Below are positions 28,391-36,897 of a stretch of DNA of 64,000 nucleotides, in pieces. Made by a program: the position numbers and the translations under genes. A model generated the notes under the pieces. That model had not been told where the DNA came from. It did no database searches and saw only the letters and a program-made list of their open reading frames with translations. This DNA comes from Nevskia soli DSM 19509 (GTDB lineage: Bacteria > Pseudomonadota > Gammaproteobacteria > Nevskiales > Nevskiaceae). The stretch lies in the NCBI RefSeq assembly GCF_000711955.1, contig NZ_JONR01000016.1, positions 62,001 to 126,000 of the forward strand, written 5' to 3'. Position 1 is the stretch's first letter, and each line of letters opens with the position of its first letter.

Positions 28391-30436
28391 ATGCCAATGC
28401 GCCGTCGCTGGCCCAAATTACTTTTTGGGGCGCTCGGGGCCGTGGTCGTGCTGCTGGTCGCATTCGTGCTGCTGTGGGACTGGAACTGGTTCCGGCCTCT
28501 GGTGGAGGCGCAGGCCTCCGCGGCGCTCGGCCGAAAAGTGACGCTGGGGCATTTCGATATCCGGCTGGCGCGCCGTCCGCAGCTGGTGCTGGACCGGGTT
28601 GCCGTGGCCAATCCGGAGGAATTCCCGCCGGACTCGAGCATGGCGACCATCGACCGGCTGGCGATCCGTCTCGATCCCTGGGCCCTGTTCGAGCGCAAGG
28701 CCATGCTGACCGAAATCGACATCGAGCATCCCGTGGGGGATTTCAAACCCGGGCCTTCCGGCACACCGAACTGGAAGCTGGCGATCGGCAGCGGCGATTC
28801 CACGCCAAGCGCACATCCCTGGCAGGTGGACGTGGGCAGCCTGATCATCCGTGACGGCCACATCCATTTCCTCGATCCGAAAGTGAAAAGCGACTTCACG
28901 CTGGACGCTCACACACAAGATGCCCAGAACGGCGGCGAACCCGGCATCTATGTCGGCATCGACGGCCGCTACGCGGCGCAGCCGATCAGCGGGCGCTTCA
29001 TCGGCGGCTCGGTGCTGAGTCTGCGCGATCCCAAGGATCGCTACCCGGTGGACCTGAAGCTGGCCAATGGCGCCACCAAGGTATCGCTGCAGGGCACGCT
29101 GCTGGAACCGCTGAAGTTCGGCGGCGCCGACCTGAAGCTGGAATTGTCCGGCGACGATCTCTCCAACCTGTATCCGCTCACCGGCATCCCGCTGGCGCCG
29201 ACGCCGCCCTACAAGCTGGGCGGCCAACTCGACTACGAAGGGCGCAAGGTGCGCTTCCGCGATTTCGCCGGCACCGTCGGCAACAGCGACCTGGAAGGCA
29301 ATATCGAAGTGCAGCTGGGCGGGGTGCGGCCCTACTTCCGCGCCGACATGAATTCACGCAAGGTGGTGCTGGCCGATCTGCGTGGCTTCATCGGCGCAGC
29401 GCCGGGCAAGACCGACAACTCGGAGAACCTGAGCAAACAGCAACAGCAGGAGCACGCGCAACAGGAATCCAGCGGCAAGCTGCTGCCGGACAAGCCGATC
29501 AACCTGCCCAAGCTGCGCGCGGTGGACTTCGACGTGCACTACAAAGGCCAGCGCATCGAGAGCGAGTCGACGCCGCTGGACAACCTGGTGGCCAACCTCA
29601 AGGTGGAGGACGGCAAGCTGGCCTTGCAGCCGCTGTCGTTCGGCGTGGGCAGCGGCGCCATCGTGCTGAACCTGGAACTGGACGGCCAGGAAAACCTGGT
29701 GCACGTGGTCGGCGACGTCGACTTCCGCAAGGTGGACCTGTCGCGCATCATGCAGTCCACCGGCGTATTCAAGGGCGCCGGCACCATCGGCGGCAGCGCG
29801 AAGATCGACACCATGGGCAACTCGCTGGCGCAGATGCTGGGACGCGGTGATGGCGAACTGAAGCTGTTCATGAGCGGCGGCAACCTGTCGGCGCTGCTGG
29901 TGGACCTGGCAGGCCTGGATTTCGGCAATGGTGTGATCTCGGCGCTGGGCATTCCGAGCCGGGCGCAGCTGCGCTGCCTGGTCACCGACTTCGGCCTGAC
30001 CAAAGGCGTGCTCGATACGCGCACCTTCATCTTCGATACCAGCGCCGCCAATGTCGTCGGCAGCGGCAACATCAACCTGCGCGACGAGCAGGTGGATTAC
30101 AAGCTGTCGACCGAACCCAAGCGCCTCAACATTGGTTCATTGGCCGCGCCGATCCTGATCCGCGGACCGCTGAAGGATCCGAGCATCCATCCGGACCCGG
30201 TGGTACTGGCGGCGCGCGGTGGCGCGGCGGTGGTGCTGGGGGTGTTCCTCACGCCGCTGGCGGCCCTGCTGCCGACGATCCAGTTGGGATTGGGCAAGGA
30301 TCACAATTGCGATGAACTGCTGACCACCGTGCAGACCGCAGCAAAAGTCCCAGCGCGACCGCCCAAGGCCGGGACCACTGCGTCGGCGAAGACGAAACCG
30401 GCGTCGGCCGCGGCCCCCGCGGACCGCAGCCACTAG
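28391..30436 (+). CDS. AsmA-family protein
   Basis: 681 residues, one N-terminal membrane helix (about 8-30, LFGALGAVVVLLVAFVLLWDW), then a long beta-rich periplasmic part with the AsmA N-terminal signature (EAQASAALGRKVTLGHFDIRLARRPQLVLDRVAVANPE) and AsmA C-terminal domain (GAGTIGGSAKIDTMGNSLAQMLGRGDGELKLFMSGGNLSALLVDLAGLD). AsmA-like proteins are implicated in lipid traffic between membranes. GGAGAGGGTC precedes ATG 28391. The stop abuts the stop of the converging transporter gene with no gap (TAG-CTA). Confidence 0.88.
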   Translation: MPMRRRWPKLLFGALGAVVVLLVAFVLLWDWNWFRPLVEAQASAALGRKVTLGHFDIRLARRPQLVLDRVAVANPEEFPPDSSMATIDRLAIRLDPWALFERKAMLTEIDIEHPVGDFKPGPSGTPNWKLAIGSGDSTPSAHPWQVDVGSLIIRDGHIHFLDPKVKSDFTLDAHTQDAQNGGEPGIYVGIDGRYAAQPISGRFIGGSVLSLRDPKDRYPVDLKLANGATKVSLQGTLLEPLKFGGADLKLELSGDDLSNLYPLTGIPLAPTPPYKLGGQLDYEGRKVRFRDFAGTVGNSDLEGNIEVQLGGVRPYFRADMNSRKVVLADLRGFIGAAPGKTDNSENLSKQQQQEHAQQESSGKLLPDKPINLPKLRAVDFDVHYKGQRIESESTPLDNLVANLKVEDGKLALQPLSFGVGSGAIVLNLELDGQENLVHVVGDVDFRKVDLSRIMQSTGVFKGAGTIGGSAKIDTMGNSLAQMLGRGDGELKLFMSGGNLSALLVDLAGLDFGNGVISALGIPSRAQLRCLVTDFGLTKGVLDTRTFIFDTSAANVVGSGNINLRDEQVDYKLSTEPKRLNIGSLAAPILIRGPLKDPSIHPDPVVLAARGGAAVVLGVFLTPLAALLPTIQLGLGKDHNCDELLTTVQTAAKVPARPPKAGTTASAKTKPASAAAPADRSH

Positions 30437-31699
30437 CTAGCCGCGTTCGCTTGCCGGTGCCGCGGGCATGTCCCCTACCGGTGCCGGGTTCAACTCCTGC
30501 AGCTCCGGATTGGGCGTGATGCGCCGATACAGCAGCCAGCAGGCGAAGCCACAGACACTGAGGGCAAGACTGCCGCACGCGAGGTGCAGCCCGGAACGCG
30601 AGGCCATCGGCGACAGCAGGCCGCCGACGATGGTGCTGCTGCCGAGCGACATCGCCGCCTGTACCGAAGCGGCCGCCCCGCGCACCGCCGGGAAGCGGTC
30701 CAGCATCAGCAGGGTCAGCGTCGGGAAGGCCAGCGATACGCCCATGCCGACGATGCCGATCGGCAGGACGAACCAGGGCACCGATGGTGCCATCAGGCTG
30801 TTGAGCAACAAGCCCAGCCCGGCGCCGCCGAAGATCAGCATATAACCCAGTGCCACCGTACGGGCGGCGCTGAGATTGCCGGCGAGCCGTCCCGACATCC
30901 AGGCGCCGAACATCATGCCGCCGATGGTGGGCAGGAACAGCCAGGGAAACTGGCGTTCGTTCAGGTGCAGCATGCCGAGCACGATCACCGGCGCCGAGGC
31001 GACATAGACGAACAGCGCGCCGAAATTGATCGCGGCGGCGGACGACAGCAGCATGAAGCGCCGGTCGCGTGCGATGGCGCCATAGGTGTGCAACAGGTGG
31101 CGCAGGTCGAACGGAGTGCGGCGCCCGCGTGGATGGGTCTCCGGCAGCGCCACGAGCGAGGTCAGCGCCAACAGCACGGTGAACAGGGCCAGCACGCCGA
31201 AGATCCAGCGCCAGCTGGCGACATACAGCACCCAGCCGCCGACCATCGGCGCCAGCGCAGGCGCCACGCCGAAGATCAGCGTCACCTGCGCCATGAGGCG
31301 CTGCGCGTCCACACCGGCGTAGCGGTCACGGATGATGGCGCGGCCGACGATCATGCCGGCGCCGGCGGACATGCCCTGCCCCACGCGGAACAGCAACAAC
31401 CAGTGAAAGCTCGGGGCCAGTGCGCAACCGATCGTGGCGAACAGGTAGACCAGCAGCGAGTAGAAGATCACGCCGCGCCGGCCGTACGCGTCCGACAAGG
31501 GGCCGTGCAGCAGCGACATCACGGCGTAAGTGCCCATGTAGACGCTGAGCGTCTGCTGCATCGCGACAGCGCCGATGGCGAAGTCGTGCTCCATCCGGCC
31601 GAAGGCCGGAAAGAAGGTGTCGATCGAGAACGGTCCGAGCATGGCCAGGCCGGCCAGCAACAGCGGCAGCAAGCGCGGGTTGGCGCGATACCGGTTCAA
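30437..31699 (-). CDS. Bcr/CflA-type multidrug efflux MFS transporter
   Basis: 420 residues with twelve predicted membrane segments. Family motifs: SIDTFFPAFGRMEHDF at the first extracytoplasmic loop, GPLSDAYGRRGVI (MFS motif A), GQGMSAGAGMIVGRAIIRD (motif C region) and GVAPALAPMVGGWVLYVASWRWIF. The frame is open upstream into plsX without ATG or GTG at a plausible site; TTG 31699 just before NRYRANPRLLPLLLAG is chosen, 31 bases past the plsX stop. It probably shares the plsX transcript. Substrate unknown. Confidence 0.83.
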   Translation of the reverse strand: MNRYRANPRLLPLLLAGLAMLGPFSIDTFFPAFGRMEHDFAIGAVAMQQTLSVYMGTYAVMSLLHGPLSDAYGRRGVIFYSLLVYLFATIGCALAPSFHWLLLFRVGQGMSAGAGMIVGRAIIRDRYAGVDAQRLMAQVTLIFGVAPALAPMVGGWVLYVASWRWIFGVLALFTVLLALTSLVALPETHPRGRRTPFDLRHLLHTYGAIARDRRFMLLSSAAAINFGALFVYVASAPVIVLGMLHLNERQFPWLFLPTIGGMMFGAWMSGRLAGNLSAARTVALGYMLIFGGAGLGLLLNSLMAPSVPWFVLPIGIVGMGVSLAFPTLTLLMLDRFPAVRGAAASVQAAMSLGSSTIVGGLLSPMASRSGLHLACGSLALSVCGFACWLLYRRITPNPELQELNPAPVGDMPAAPASERG

Positions 31700-31730
31700 G
31701 ACTCGGACATCCGGGGAATGATGGGAACAG

Positions 31731-32774
31731 CTATTTGTTGACTGCGGCGGCGACCGGCGGCACGGCGATGGCGGCGCTGAGCAGGCGACTGATGCGCGCC
31801 GGCACGTCTTTCTCCACTTCGCGGATCGCCACCTTGATGGCGTTGGCGAAGGCCAGGGCGTCGGCGCCGCCATGGCTCTTGATCACGGTACCCTGCAGGC
31901 CGAGGAAGCTGGCGCCGTTGTAGACGCGCGGATCCATGCGCTTGGCCAGGGCGCGCAGCACCGAGCGCGCGATCAGGCCAACCAGCTTGGTGGGCAGGCT
32001 GCGGGTGAATTCCTCGCGCATGAAGTGGCCCATCAGCTTGGCCACGCCCTCGCCCGCCTTGAGGGCGACATTGCCGACGAACCCGTCGCAGACCACGACA
32101 TCGACCGGGTTGAGGAAAATGCCGTCGCCCTCGATGTAGCCGGTGTAGTTGAGCGAGGAGGCCGACAGCATGGCCGAGGCGGCCTTGATGTTGTCGTTGC
32201 CCTTGATCTCTTCCTCGCCGATGTTGAGCAGGGCCACGCGCGGACGCTCGATGCCGCTGAGGGCGCCGACCAGGGCCGAGCCCATCACCGCGAACTGGAG
32301 CAGCTGCTCGGCGGTGCAGTCGGCGTTGGCGCCGAGATCGAGGACATGGGTGACGCCGCCGATCGCCGGCAGGGGCGAAATGAGGGCGGGACGATCGATG
32401 CCGGGCAGGGTCTTGAGGACGAAGCGGGCGATGGCCATCAAGGCGCCGGTGTTGCCGGCGGAGACCGCCGCCTGGGCGCGCTTCTCCTTGACCAGGTTGA
32501 CCGCGACCCGCATCGACGAGTCTTTCTTGTTGCGCAGGGCCTTGGACGGGGACTCGTCCATCGCCACCAGCTCGCTGGCGTGCTGGATCTGCAGGCGCGC
32601 GTCTTCCGCCTGGTGGTGGGTACGCAGCGCCTTGCGCAGCGTGGCCTCGTCGCCGACCAGGATCAGATTGAGATGGGGATACTCGGCCAGCACGCGCACG
32701 GAAGCTTCAACGGCGACCCCGAATCCGTGGTCGCCGCTCATGGCGTCGATGGCTAATGTGACTGGCGCAGTCAC
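31731..32774 (-). CDS. plsX: Phosphate acyltransferase PlsX
   Basis: 347 residues. Diagnostic segments: LAIDAMSGDHGFGVAVEA at the N-terminus, NTGALMAIARFVLKTLPGIDRPAL, VLDLGANADCTAEQLLQFAVMG, LLNIGEEEIKGN, VDVVVCDGFVGNVALKAGEGVAK and ASFLGLQGTVIKSHGGADA. It makes acyl-phosphate from acyl-ACP for phospholipid synthesis. The start codon is GTG at 32774. It follows rpmF as in E. coli; fabH, the usual next gene, is replaced here by the transporter. Confidence 0.96.
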   Translation of the reverse strand: MTAPVTLAIDAMSGDHGFGVAVEASVRVLAEYPHLNLILVGDEATLRKALRTHHQAEDARLQIQHASELVAMDESPSKALRNKKDSSMRVAVNLVKEKRAQAAVSAGNTGALMAIARFVLKTLPGIDRPALISPLPAIGGVTHVLDLGANADCTAEQLLQFAVMGSALVGALSGIERPRVALLNIGEEEIKGNDNIKAASAMLSASSLNYTGYIEGDGIFLNPVDVVVCDGFVGNVALKAGEGVAKLMGHFMREEFTRSLPTKLVGLIARSVLRALAKRMDPRVYNGASFLGLQGTVIKSHGGADALAFANAIKVAIREVEKDVPARISRLLSAAIAVPPVAAAVNK

Positions 32775-32825
32775 ACGCTACAGGCGGAGATCACGGTTGT
32801 GGGCGCGTCCCCGGCCTGGCGGGGC

Positions 32826-33020
32826 TCAGGCTTCCGGGACTTCCGGGGTGGCCTTGGCGATCACGCGCTTGCCGCGGTAGTAACCGTCGGCCGTGACGTG
32901 GTGGCGCAGATGGGTTTCGCCCGAGGTCGGATCGACCGACAGCGTGGGGGCCGTCAGCGCATCGTGGGAACGGCGATCACCGCGGCGGGCGCGGGATTTC
33001 TTGGATTTCTGGACTGCCAT
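32826..33020 (-). CDS. rpmF: 50S ribosomal protein L32
   Basis: 64 residues: MAVQKSKKSRARRGDRRSHDAL at the start, then THLRHHVTADGYYRGKRVI. It lacks the Cys zinc-binding pairs (C-type), as in most proteobacteria. It sits between yceD and plsX in the conserved order. A TAAAAT box (33068-33063 on the minus strand) preceded by TGC could be its own promoter after the yceD terminator. Confidence 0.97.
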   Translation of the reverse strand: MAVQKSKKSRARRGDRRSHDALTAPTLSVDPTSGETHLRHHVTADGYYRGKRVIAKATPEVPEA

Positions 33021-33070
33021 GACTCAACTCCGGAGGTGCGGACTGCCCCTCAAAGGGAGCGGATTTTAGC

Positions 33071-33100
33071 AGAAAAGACAGGGGAAACACCCCCCTGTCT
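33071..33100 (-). terminator. Intrinsic terminator between yceD and rpmF
   Basis: A perfect nine-base stem AGACAGGGG/CCCCTGTCT (33100-33092 and 33084-33076 on the minus strand) with a seven-base loop, followed by TTTCT. It separates yceD from rpmF-plsX and implies partial uncoupling of the two. Confidence 0.82.
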
Positions 33101-33127
33101 TAATACTTCGTGCTTACGCCGGCAGCG

Positions 33128-33580
33128 TCATACGCCGGCGCAGGTCTCGCAACGGGGTGCGAAGGGTACCGCCAGAAGGGCTTCTTCCTCGACCAGATCA
33201 TGCAAATGCAGGGTATCGTCCTCCACCAGGAACGGCTCGCACTCCTGCAGCAGGCGGCGTTCCTCGGCTTCGTTGAAGACCAGGCGCAGATCCAGGCCGA
33301 TCTGCAGGGGCCAGCGGAAGTCCGCCATGCAGGTCTGGCAGGTCAGGCCCAGTTCGCCGGCGATGCTGCCGTGCAGCCTGAAGGCGCCGGCGATGGTGCG
33401 TTCGGCCGCCAGCTCCACCCGCAGCTCGCCCTCGCTGTCGGTGAGGACCGCGGCCAGGCGGGGTAATTTGGCGATGGGGATGGCGCCGTGCCAGATGCTG
33501 CCGCGCGAAACCGAGGCTGACACCTTGACGCGCAGGGGGATGCCGTCTTTCATGGGCGGCATGCTAGTTGTCATATCCAT
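33128..33580 (-). CDS. yceD: YceD/DUF177 family protein (23S rRNA accumulation protein)
   Basis: 150 residues. Cys-pair motif LTCQTCMADFRWPLQ near residue 85 and a final CETCAGV, with the acidic LVEEEALLAVPF stretch between; this is the DUF177 pattern. YceD is co-transcribed with rpmF in many bacteria and linked to ribosome/rRNA synthesis. Start: ATG 33580 (MDM...); ATG 33574 is as likely, as neither has a clear ribosome site. It diverges from maf by 15 bases. Confidence 0.88.
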   Translation of the reverse strand: MDMTTSMPPMKDGIPLRVKVSASVSRGSIWHGAIPIAKLPRLAAVLTDSEGELRVELAAERTIAGAFRLHGSIAGELGLTCQTCMADFRWPLQIGLDLRLVFNEAEERRLLQECEPFLVEDDTLHLHDLVEEEALLAVPFAPRCETCAGV

Positions 33581-33595
33581 AACCGTCAAAAATCG

Positions 33596-34192
33596 ATGAT
33601 CGCCATTTCCACGCAATCCCCCCTGATCCTGGCCTCCACTTCGCGCTACCGCGCGGAACTGCTGCGGCGCCTGGGCGTGCCGTTCGAGCAGGAGGCGCCG
33701 GGCAGCGACGAGACGCCGCGCGCGGGCGAAGCGCCGCGGGAGCTGGCGCAGCGCCTGGCACTGGCCAAGGCGCGGGCGGTGGCGGCGCGGCACCCACAGC
33801 GCTGGGTGCTGGGTTCGGACCAGGTTTGCGCCTGCGGCGACGAGCTGCTGGGCAAGCCGGGCGACCGCCGGCGCGCGATCGGGCAGCTGACGCGCCTGTC
33901 CGGCAACAGCGCGCGGTTCTTTACGGCAGTGGCCCTGGTGCAGGGGGCCAGCGGCGCACTGTACGAGGCGCTCGACCTGACCACGGTGCACTTCCGCCGC
34001 CTCGATGCGGAGGAGATCGAACGCTATGTCTCGGCCGAGCCGGCTTTCGATTGCGCCGGCAGCTTCAAGTCGGAAGGGCTGGGAATCGCCCTGTGCGAAG
34101 TGATCGAATCGCGCGATCAGACCGGGCTGGTGGGACTGCCGCTGATCGCGGTGCGGGAGTTGCTGGCGAAGGCCGGACTGGCCCTGCCCTAG
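33596..34192 (+). CDS. yceF: Maf-family nucleoside triphosphate pyrophosphatase, YceF type
   Basis: 198 residues. N-terminal LILASTSRYRAELLRRLGVPF (Maf phosphate-binding loop), the metal-binding LGSDQVCACGDELLGKPGD, and FDCAGSFKSEGLGIALCE. The SRYRxELL and GSDQV forms suit YceF, which acts on m7GTP, rather than YhdE. It removes non-canonical nucleotides. It shares its start region with divergent yceD (15 bases apart) and ends overlapping the HAD gene on the other strand by four bases. Confidence 0.9.
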   Translation: MIAISTQSPLILASTSRYRAELLRRLGVPFEQEAPGSDETPRAGEAPRELAQRLALAKARAVAARHPQRWVLGSDQVCACGDELLGKPGDRRRAIGQLTRLSGNSARFFTAVALVQGASGALYEALDLTTVHFRRLDAEEIERYVSAEPAFDCAGSFKSEGLGIALCEVIESRDQTGLVGLPLIAVRELLAKAGLALP

Positions 34193-34845
34193 CGCGCCGC
34201 CAGCCAGGCCGGCACGCCGCCGACGTTGTCCAACACTGCCTGTGCCCCTGCGCGCAACAGGCGCCCCGGCTCGTGCACGCCGCAGCCGACGCCGAGCGAG
34301 GGCATGCCCAGGGCGTTGGCCATGCCGACGTCGTAATCGGTGTCGCCGATCATCAAGGCCTGCTCCGGCTGCAGCCGGGTTTCCTCGAGGATCTGCCGCA
34401 GCATCAGGGGATCGGGCTTGTCGGCCGTTTCGTCGGCACAGCGGGTGGTGAAGAACATCGATTTGAGAAAGGTGTGGGCCTGGAACGAGCGGTTCAGGCC
34501 GGGGCGGCTCTTGCCGGTGGCCACCGCCAGCAAATAGCCCTGCGCCTGCAATTGTTCCAGCGCGTCGCGCGCACCGGCGAACAGCGGAGCCTCGTGGGCC
34601 ATGCTGCCGGGGGCGATGCGCCGGTATTCGCCGAGCAGGCGCAGCACGTCATCCACGTCCAGTTCCGGAAACAGGCGCTGCATGGCGTCGACCAGACCCA
34701 GGCCGATCAGTTCGCGAATGGCCTGGTCGGAGCGCGGCGGCAGGTTCATGGCGGCGATGGCCTGCTGCATCGAGGACACGATGTGGCCGGCGGAGTCGGC
34801 CAGGGTGCCGTCCCAGTCGAAGATCAGGATGGAAAATTTACCCAC
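34189..34845 (-). CDS. HAD-superfamily hydrolase, phosphoglycolate phosphatase-like
   Basis: 218 residues. HAD motif I FDWDGTLADS near residue 9, motif II AVATGKSRPGL near 108, motif III Lys in DKPDPLMLRQIL near 142 and motif IV GDTDYDVGMANALG near 166, with an alpha-helical cap after motif I. This is the Gph-like HAD usually found between rluC and yceF. It lies two bases from the rluC stop on the same strand, so it is likely in its operon. Substrate not assigned. Confidence 0.9.
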   Translation of the reverse strand: MGKFSILIFDWDGTLADSAGHIVSSMQQAIAAMNLPPRSDQAIRELIGLGLVDAMQRLFPELDVDDVLRLLGEYRRIAPGSMAHEAPLFAGARDALEQLQAQGYLLAVATGKSRPGLNRSFQAHTFLKSMFFTTRCADETADKPDPLMLRQILEETRLQPEQALMIGDTDYDVGMANALGMPSLGVGCGVHEPGRLLRAGAQAVLDNVGGVPAWLAAR

Positions 34846-34847
34846 CT

Positions 34848-36494
34848 TTATTTTCCGGGTCCCAGTTCGTCGAGGAAATCGCGCAGTTCGCCGGTCATCG
34901 GCGCGCTCAGCGTCAGCTTGCGGAATTCACCCTCGGCGGGCAGTTCGAGGAAGTGCGAATGCAGGAACATGCGGCGCAGGCCCAGGTCGCGCAACGGCTT
35001 CTGCTCGTCGCGCAGACCATACTTGCGGTCGCCGGCCACGGGGTGCCCGAGCGCCAGCGCATGCACGCGGATCTGGTGGGTGCGGCCGGAGAAGATGTGC
35101 ACCTCGCACAGGGTCGCGTCGCGGTAATGGGCCTGCGGCACGAAGCGCGAGTGCGAGGGCTTGCCGTCTTCCTCGTCGACCTCGATGAAGCGTTCGCCGC
35201 CTTCGAGCCGGCTCTTCACCAGCGCCGCGTCGACGTCCCGCGCGCCGCCCTGCAGGCGGCCGAGCAGCAGCGCGAAGTAACGCTTGTTGGCCAGGCCGTC
35301 GCGGAAGGCGCGCTGCGCGCGCAGCAGGGCCGGACGCGACTTGGCCAGCAACAATACGCCGCTGGTGTCGCGATCCAGGCGATGCGCCAGTTCCAGGAAT
35401 TCGTACTTGTCCCAGCCGCGCGCCGCCTCGATCACGCCGTAGGCGATGCCGGTGCCGCCGTGGGAGGCCAGGCCGGCGGGCTTGGAGATGGCCAGATAGT
35501 GCGGATCCTCGTAGACGATGGCTTCGCGCAGACGGTTGAGCACCGCGTCCGGCGCGCGCACCGGGGTGCCGCGCTCGGCAACGCGCACCGGCGGGATGCG
35601 CACTTCCTCGCCTTCCTCGAGTTTGCGCTCGGGCTTGGCGCGGCCGCCGCCGACGCGCACCTGGCCGGAGCGCAGCAGGCGGTAGACATGCGATTTGGGT
35701 ACGCCCGGCAGGCGCTTGAGCAGGAAGTTGTCGATGCGCTGCCCCGCCTCGTTGGCGGAAACGGTCACCTTGCGCACATCGGAGGCGACGGCTTCGACGC
35801 CATCGCCGCCTTCGGCACTGCGGTCACGGCCTTCGCCGCGCCCGGAACCGGAATTCAGGACCTTGGGCACGCGGATCAGCCGCTCGCTGCGCACGAAACG
35901 CTCGCCACCCGGTGCCCTGGCCGGACGCGCGCCGCGCGCATGGCCGAACGCGCTGTCTTTTGCAGCGGGGCGAGGCCGGCCGGAACCGGCGCCGGGACGT
36001 GTGCGCGAGGGGGACTCCGCATCATCACGACGCCCCGCTCCGGGGCGAGCGGCGCCCTTCGGCGCGTGGGAAGGCCGTTCCGGCCGCGCGAAGTGTCCGC
36101 TCCCCGAGGACGCCTTGGCCGGGCGCGGGTTGCGCCCGTGAACCAGCGCCTCGCCTTTCACCGCAGAACGACCGCGGCCATCGGCGCTGCCGGGATGAGA
36201 ACCGGGACGCGAGCGCGGCGCCGGGCGCGTATCGTCGCGGCGCTCGGCCCCGGAACGTCCGGCGCCCTTGGGCGCGGAGGATGCGCGGTCCTTGCTGCGG
36301 GCAAAATGGCCGCCGCCCGGTGCCGCCTTGGCCGGGCGCGGGCCCCGCTCTTGGCGCGGGCCGCCCTTGGCCGCGCCTTCCTGGCGCGGGGACCGCGCCT
36401 TGGAAGGCGCCGACGGCGCCGCGCCGCGCCCCTTGCCGGCCGGAGCCTTGCTGGAACCTTTGAAGCCGGCGGGTTGGCGCGTGGGACGTGTCAT
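34848..36494 (-). CDS. rluC: 23S rRNA pseudouridine synthase RluC with long basic N-terminus
   Basis: 548 residues, about 230 more than a usual RluC. The C-terminal part is normal: S4 domain (AGQRIDNFLLKRLPGVPKSHVYRLLRSGQVRVGG), catalytic HRLDRDTSGVLLLAKS (Asp) and GRTHQIRVHALALGHPVAGD. The first 230 residues are Arg/Ala/Gly/Pro/Ser-rich and disordered, built from three diverged copies of about 60 residues beginning RPAKA/RPARA...GHFAR...APKGA. RluC modifies 23S rRNA at 955, 2504 and 2580. ATG 36494 has GCGGAG seven bases upstream; an in-frame upstream ATG at 36545 lacks one. The gene is divergent from rne. Confidence 0.9.
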   Translation of the reverse strand: MTRPTRQPAGFKGSSKAPAGKGRGAAPSAPSKARSPRQEGAAKGGPRQERGPRPAKAAPGGGHFARSKDRASSAPKGAGRSGAERRDDTRPAPRSRPGSHPGSADGRGRSAVKGEALVHGRNPRPAKASSGSGHFARPERPSHAPKGAARPGAGRRDDAESPSRTRPGAGSGRPRPAAKDSAFGHARGARPARAPGGERFVRSERLIRVPKVLNSGSGRGEGRDRSAEGGDGVEAVASDVRKVTVSANEAGQRIDNFLLKRLPGVPKSHVYRLLRSGQVRVGGGRAKPERKLEEGEEVRIPPVRVAERGTPVRAPDAVLNRLREAIVYEDPHYLAISKPAGLASHGGTGIAYGVIEAARGWDKYEFLELAHRLDRDTSGVLLLAKSRPALLRAQRAFRDGLANKRYFALLLGRLQGGARDVDAALVKSRLEGGERFIEVDEEDGKPSHSRFVPQAHYRDATLCEVHIFSGRTHQIRVHALALGHPVAGDRKYGLRDEQKPLRDLGLRRMFLHSHFLELPAEGEFRKLTLSAPMTGELRDFLDELGPGK

Positions 36495-36897
36495 GAACAA
36501 CTCCGCGAGGGCTCGGGAAATGCGCAATTGTGACCGAGATCGCAACTGTTAAGGCCGGATGTCCCTGATTCCAAGGGAAAACTACCGGTTTTGAAAAGTC
36601 TGTGGCACACTAATAAGTCCTTGGGCTTGCGCCCGGGGGCCGGCTCGCCGCTGTGCTTCGCACGCGGCGGCCTGGTGAAAGTGGGTGGCGCATCGTAGCA
36701 AACCGCCCCCACCGCCTTAAGTTTTCCGTGCCTTTCGTCCACGAAAGGCGTCTTCACTATCAAGCCGTTCCCGCGCGAGGCGGGGATGATGATCAGACCG
36801 AATTCAGTTGTTTCAGGAACGATCAAGGCGCGCGAAAGACGCGTCGCATCCCATTTGTTGCGCTTTGCGCGGTCGAGCGAATACCGAGACCGCCATA
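36495..36897 (+). promoter_or_regulatory. rne leader and divergent promoter region
   Basis: No gene is visible in these 403 bases. A candidate rightward promoter TTTTGA (36589-36594), 16 bases, TAATAA (36611-36616) would give a leader of about 275 bases. The leader holds a hairpin at 36647-36669 (GCCGC/GCGGC with a one-base bulge) and a perfect nine-base stem GCCTTTCGT/ACGAAAGGC at 36730-36749. E. coli rne is autoregulated through hairpins in a long 5' leader; the same is plausible here. Confidence 0.5.

Noticed and set aside
34953..36533. Plus-strand frame opposite rluC
   Set aside because: Shadow of the basic repeat region; no start signal or domain.
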